Origin: Oscillospiraceae bacterium
GTDB taxonomy: Bacteria > Bacillota > Clostridia > Oscillospirales > Acutalibacteraceae
Assembly (NCBI GenBank): GCA_009779455.1
Contig: WREG01000089.1
Coordinates: forward strand, 1 to 7,660
DNA: 7,660 nt
Direction of reading: 5' to 3'
Position 1 is the stretch's first letter. The number at the start of each line of letters is the position of its first letter. A model generated the notes under the pieces. The model was not told where the DNA came from, did not search any database, and worked only from the letters and a program-made list of their open reading frames with translations. Positions 5,709-7,660 of this stretch are shown one piece after another. Made by a program: the position numbers and the translations under genes.

Positions 5709-7184
5709 TTATTTCAAGAATTTTTCAAGGCATTCCTTATTCTTATCAATCATTTCCTCAAACAGCTTCTTGCCCTTCACGCTGCCTATCCTTTTCACGG
5801 CCGGGTCGCTGCAGAAAACCATGGCCAAGGCGTTTTTGTCGCTTTTTATGAAATTTTCCACGAATTCTTTTTGATTTTTCGCGTGGACGTTCACAAGCGC
5901 CGCCGTTTCATCGGTCATTTCGCCGGCATACAGGGCTTCGACCCTGTTTTCCGAGAATGTGGCGTTGGTTTCAACGGCCGTGCCCTCCACTATGTTCGGC
6001 AGCTGCCCTTTATTCAGCAAATTGACGTTTGTAACCCTGTCGCCGAGGCCGCAGATGGCCGTTATCTGGAATACGCCCTCTTCGCCGGAGCCTTTTATTT
6101 TCGCTTTCAGAAAAGGTTTGTTTAAAACCTTAATCCTGGCGCGGAGGATGTTGTCCACGAGGATGCGGCCCCATACGGGGGTCAGCTCAAAGCCGTTTTT
6201 ATAGACGTGCTTTGTCGGCAGGTAAACGTCGGGGATGAATTCCGCCAAATGCCTGTCGCCCGCCGCCGCCGCTACGCCGTATTTTTCAAAAAGCTCAAAT
6301 TTAACGCTGTTCACGTTGCGGAAGCGTTTGATAATCGGCGGGGTGAGCTTGCCGCAGCGTTCTTTAAAGTTTTCGCGGAACATCTTTATGTAGGGCGTAT
6401 AAAGCTCAAACAGATCGGTCCCGTCGTATTCCGCCCTGTTTATCCACGTAAAATGGTTTATGCCCTGCACGTTTGTTGTAATGTCGTGCCGCCCTATGCC
6501 GCCGAAAGATTTAAACTCGTTGAAATCCTTTCCGTTCGCCGCAAGCTCGTTTTTAACGGCTTCAAGATCGGCGGCCTTGAAAGATGCCCTGCCCGCTTCC
6601 GAAAGCCCCGAATACATATTAAACACCCGCGCCAATATGCTTTGGGTGCCGAAAACCTCGTGGCAGCAGCCGAAAGCCTTTATTTCCGGGAAAGTGTAGA
6701 AAAGCGTGTTCATGCACATGGACATGGGGTTGGTGTAGTTGATAACCCACGCGCCCGGGCAAAATTCTTTTATTTTTTCGGCAAAGAACACGAATGAGGG
6801 GATTGTACGCAGGGCCCTCGAATACCCGCCCGGCCCGGCCGTATCCCCAACGGACTGCCAGATGCCGTATTTTTCCGGATAGTGGACGTCGTTCCTCATA
6901 TTCCAAAACGTAAAGGGAAGGATGGAGATAATAACGAAGTCCGACCCCGGCAAAGCGTCGTCAATGGACGCGAAGGACTTGCATTCCCACGAGCTTTTGA
7001 TTTTATCCGGGTTATCCTTGATAAGCTTGTAAAAATATTCCCTGTTGCGCTCCGCCGCGGGAACGTCGATGTCATAAAGGCGCAGTTCGCCCTCCAGCTT
7101 GCCCTGCGTAAGCAAATCCGCGAAATATTTGTGCGCCCAGGCCTTTGAGCCACCGCCGATGTAGGTTATGTTTATTTTTTTCAT
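5709..7184 (-). CDS. Family GH4 NAD-dependent glycosidase
   Basis: GH4 enzymes cleave glycosides by an oxidation, elimination and reduction cycle needing NAD+ and a divalent metal such as Mn2+. This 491-residue protein has the N-terminal Rossmann motif TYIGGGSKAW (7-16; GGGS at 10-13) and LYDID (36-40) for the nucleotide. NYTNPMSMCMN (149-159) is the family substrate and NAD-site motif. CCHEVFGTQ (173-181) supplies Cys174 and His175, the same numbers I recall for metal-site residues of the Thermotoga maritima AglA. GINHFTW (241-247) is the second metal-binding motif. Length is normal and there is no signal peptide, so it is cytoplasmic. Members differ in substrate (alpha-glucosides, alpha-galactosides, galacturonides, phospho-sugars) and even in anomeric form, so I leave it unspecified. 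GGAGG (7190-7194) is 5 nt before the ATG. The double-hairpin repeat 7201-7272 lies immediately upstream. Confidence 0.92.
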   Translation of the reverse strand: MKKINITYIGGGSKAWAHKYFADLLTQGKLEGELRLYDIDVPAAERNREYFYKLIKDNPDKIKSSWECKSFASIDDALPGSDFVIISILPFTFWNMRNDVHYPEKYGIWQSVGDTAGPGGYSRALRTIPSFVFFAEKIKEFCPGAWVINYTNPMSMCMNTLFYTFPEIKAFGCCHEVFGTQSILARVFNMYSGLSEAGRASFKAADLEAVKNELAANGKDFNEFKSFGGIGRHDITTNVQGINHFTWINRAEYDGTDLFELYTPYIKMFRENFKERCGKLTPPIIKRFRNVNSVKFELFEKYGVAAAAGDRHLAEFIPDVYLPTKHVYKNGFELTPVWGRILVDNILRARIKVLNKPFLKAKIKGSGEEGVFQITAICGLGDRVTNVNLLNKGQLPNIVEGTAVETNATFSENRVEALYAGEMTDETAALVNVHAKNQKEFVENFIKSDKNALAMVFCSDPAVKRIGSVKGKKLFEEMIDKNKECLEKFLK

Positions 7185-7200
7185 GATATCCTCCGATTTT

Positions 7201-7272
7201 GTAGGGGACGGCCTTGTGCCGTCCCGTTATTTTTGATTTATGTTGACGGGCGGGGACTAGCCCCGCCCCTAC
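7201..7272. repeat. 72-bp REP-like double-hairpin repeat
   Basis: The unit is bounded by GTAGGGG (7201-7207) and its exact inverse CCCCTAC (7266-7272). Inside are two hairpins of the same geometry, each an 8-bp stem with a 5-nt loop: GGGACGGC/GCCGTCCC (7205-7212 and 7218-7225) and GGGCGGGG/CCCCGCCC (7248-7255 and 7261-7268), separated by a 22-nt AT-rich stretch. From memory, GTAGGGG...CCCCTAC palindromes are scattered between genes in many Clostridia genomes. It lies between the ceramidase-like gene and GH4, 6 nt from the GH4 ribosome binding site. In RNA it could slow 3' decay of the upstream message or change expression of GH4. No U-tract follows either stem on the minus strand, so it is not a standard terminator. 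Confidence 0.75.
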
Positions 7273-7278
7273 GGGTTG

Positions 7279-7660
7279 TTATCGTGTCGCCTTAAAAATA
7301 TCCTTCCAGCTGTCAAGCAAAATGCCGCAGGTCTTGGGCCCGGCGGAAACGGTTTCTTCATAATGCCCGTTGCCGAACCTGTCGGGGAAATTCAGAATGG
7401 AAGGCAGAAGGTAGCTGGTATAGAAATCGTTAGTCGGCACTATATAACCGATTTCATCGTTCATAAGCCCGAAAACAAGGCATTTGCCTTTAAACCCGTC
7501 AGCGGTTATCGTTTTATAAGCGTGGTTCTTATCCATATTTTTCCTCAATGAAGAAGTTTCCTTCGTCAAAAACCCGCCCATCGCTATTTCAGGCGCAAGC
7601 TCGCCGGGGGCAAGCAATACGCGCACGGATTTGCCCAGCTCCATATATCCCGCCTCGGAG
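7279..7660 (-). CDS. C-terminal part of a neutral/alkaline ceramidase-like protein (partial)
   Basis: The frame is open to the right edge (it reads ...SEAGYMELGKSV), so the gene starts outside the window; only the last 126 codons and the TAA stop are present. The motifs LLAPGELAPEI, GLMNDEIGYIVP and NGHYEETVSAGPKT match the end of the neutral/alkaline non-lysosomal ceramidase N-terminal domain, where closely similar phrases (PGE, G-x-x-NDEIGY, HYEE...GP) recur. Known enzymes hydrolyse the amide bond of ceramide using zinc, but many bacterial relatives have no proven substrate, and the zinc-binding part lies beyond the edge. The protein ends soon after the domain, so it lacks the extra C-terminal immunoglobulin-like domain of secreted ceramidases. 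It is 94 nt upstream of GH4 on the same strand and may be in its operon. Confidence 0.75.
   Translation of the reverse strand, partial: SEAGYMELGKSVRVLLAPGELAPEIAMGGFLTKETSSLRKNMDKNHAYKTITADGFKGKCLVFGLMNDEIGYIVPTNDFYTSYLLPSILNFPDRFGNGHYEETVSAGPKTCGILLDSWKDIFKATR

Noticed and set aside
6207..6797. Plus-strand 196-codon frame opposite the GH4 gene
   Set aside because: It is antisense to a gene with intact catalytic motifs and shows no recognisable domain.

Overview
The window reads as chromosomal DNA from a Clostridia-type Firmicute, probably a gut or other anaerobic fermenter. This rests on the gene types, on AGGAGG-type ribosome binding sites before most genes, on coding DNA of roughly half G+C, and on short palindromic intergenic repeats of a kind common in such genomes. 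It is an inference; no rRNA or marker gene is present. Every gene I accept lies on the minus strand, so transcription runs from the right edge to the left.

Right to left: the 3' end of a gene resembling the neutral/alkaline ceramidase family (7279 to the edge); a 72-bp double-hairpin repeat (7201-7272); a family GH4 NAD-dependent glycosidase (5709-7184); a type II toxin-antitoxin pair, antitoxin first (5440-5676) and PIN-domain toxin second (5054-5452), overlapping by 13 nt; an AT-rich island (4780-5046, about 29% G+C over 4821-5050) bounded by 15-bp inverted repeats and holding a 29-codon reading frame with a strong Shine-Dalgarno; a GNAT acetyltransferase (4159-4749); a 183-bp palindromic MITE-like element (3883-4065); a 1095-residue GH38 alpha-mannosidase (574-3861); and folK (151-567), starting 6 nt after the mannosidase stop. 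At the left edge a near-consensus sigma-A promoter (46-75) fires leftward out of the window into a leader that begins with two similar GAAA-loop hairpins.

The metabolic theme is intracellular breakdown of glycoconjugates. Neither glycosidase has a signal peptide, so both should act on imported oligosaccharides: GH38 removes alpha-mannose and GH4 cleaves another glycoside by its redox NAD/metal mechanism. The ceramidase-like protein upstream hints at a glycolipid or related amide substrate, but that is speculative. FolK (folate synthesis), the acetyltransferase and the toxin-antitoxin pair do not belong to this theme.

The most unusual part is non-coding or nearly so. There are three different palindromic or inverted-repeat elements in 3.4 kb; two of them sit directly upstream of the ribosome binding sites of the two glycosidase genes. 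The third encloses a tiny, aromatic-rich, probably membrane-inserting peptide gene behind a multi-hairpin leader. I regard that peptide island (4780-5046) as the best candidate for something undescribed.
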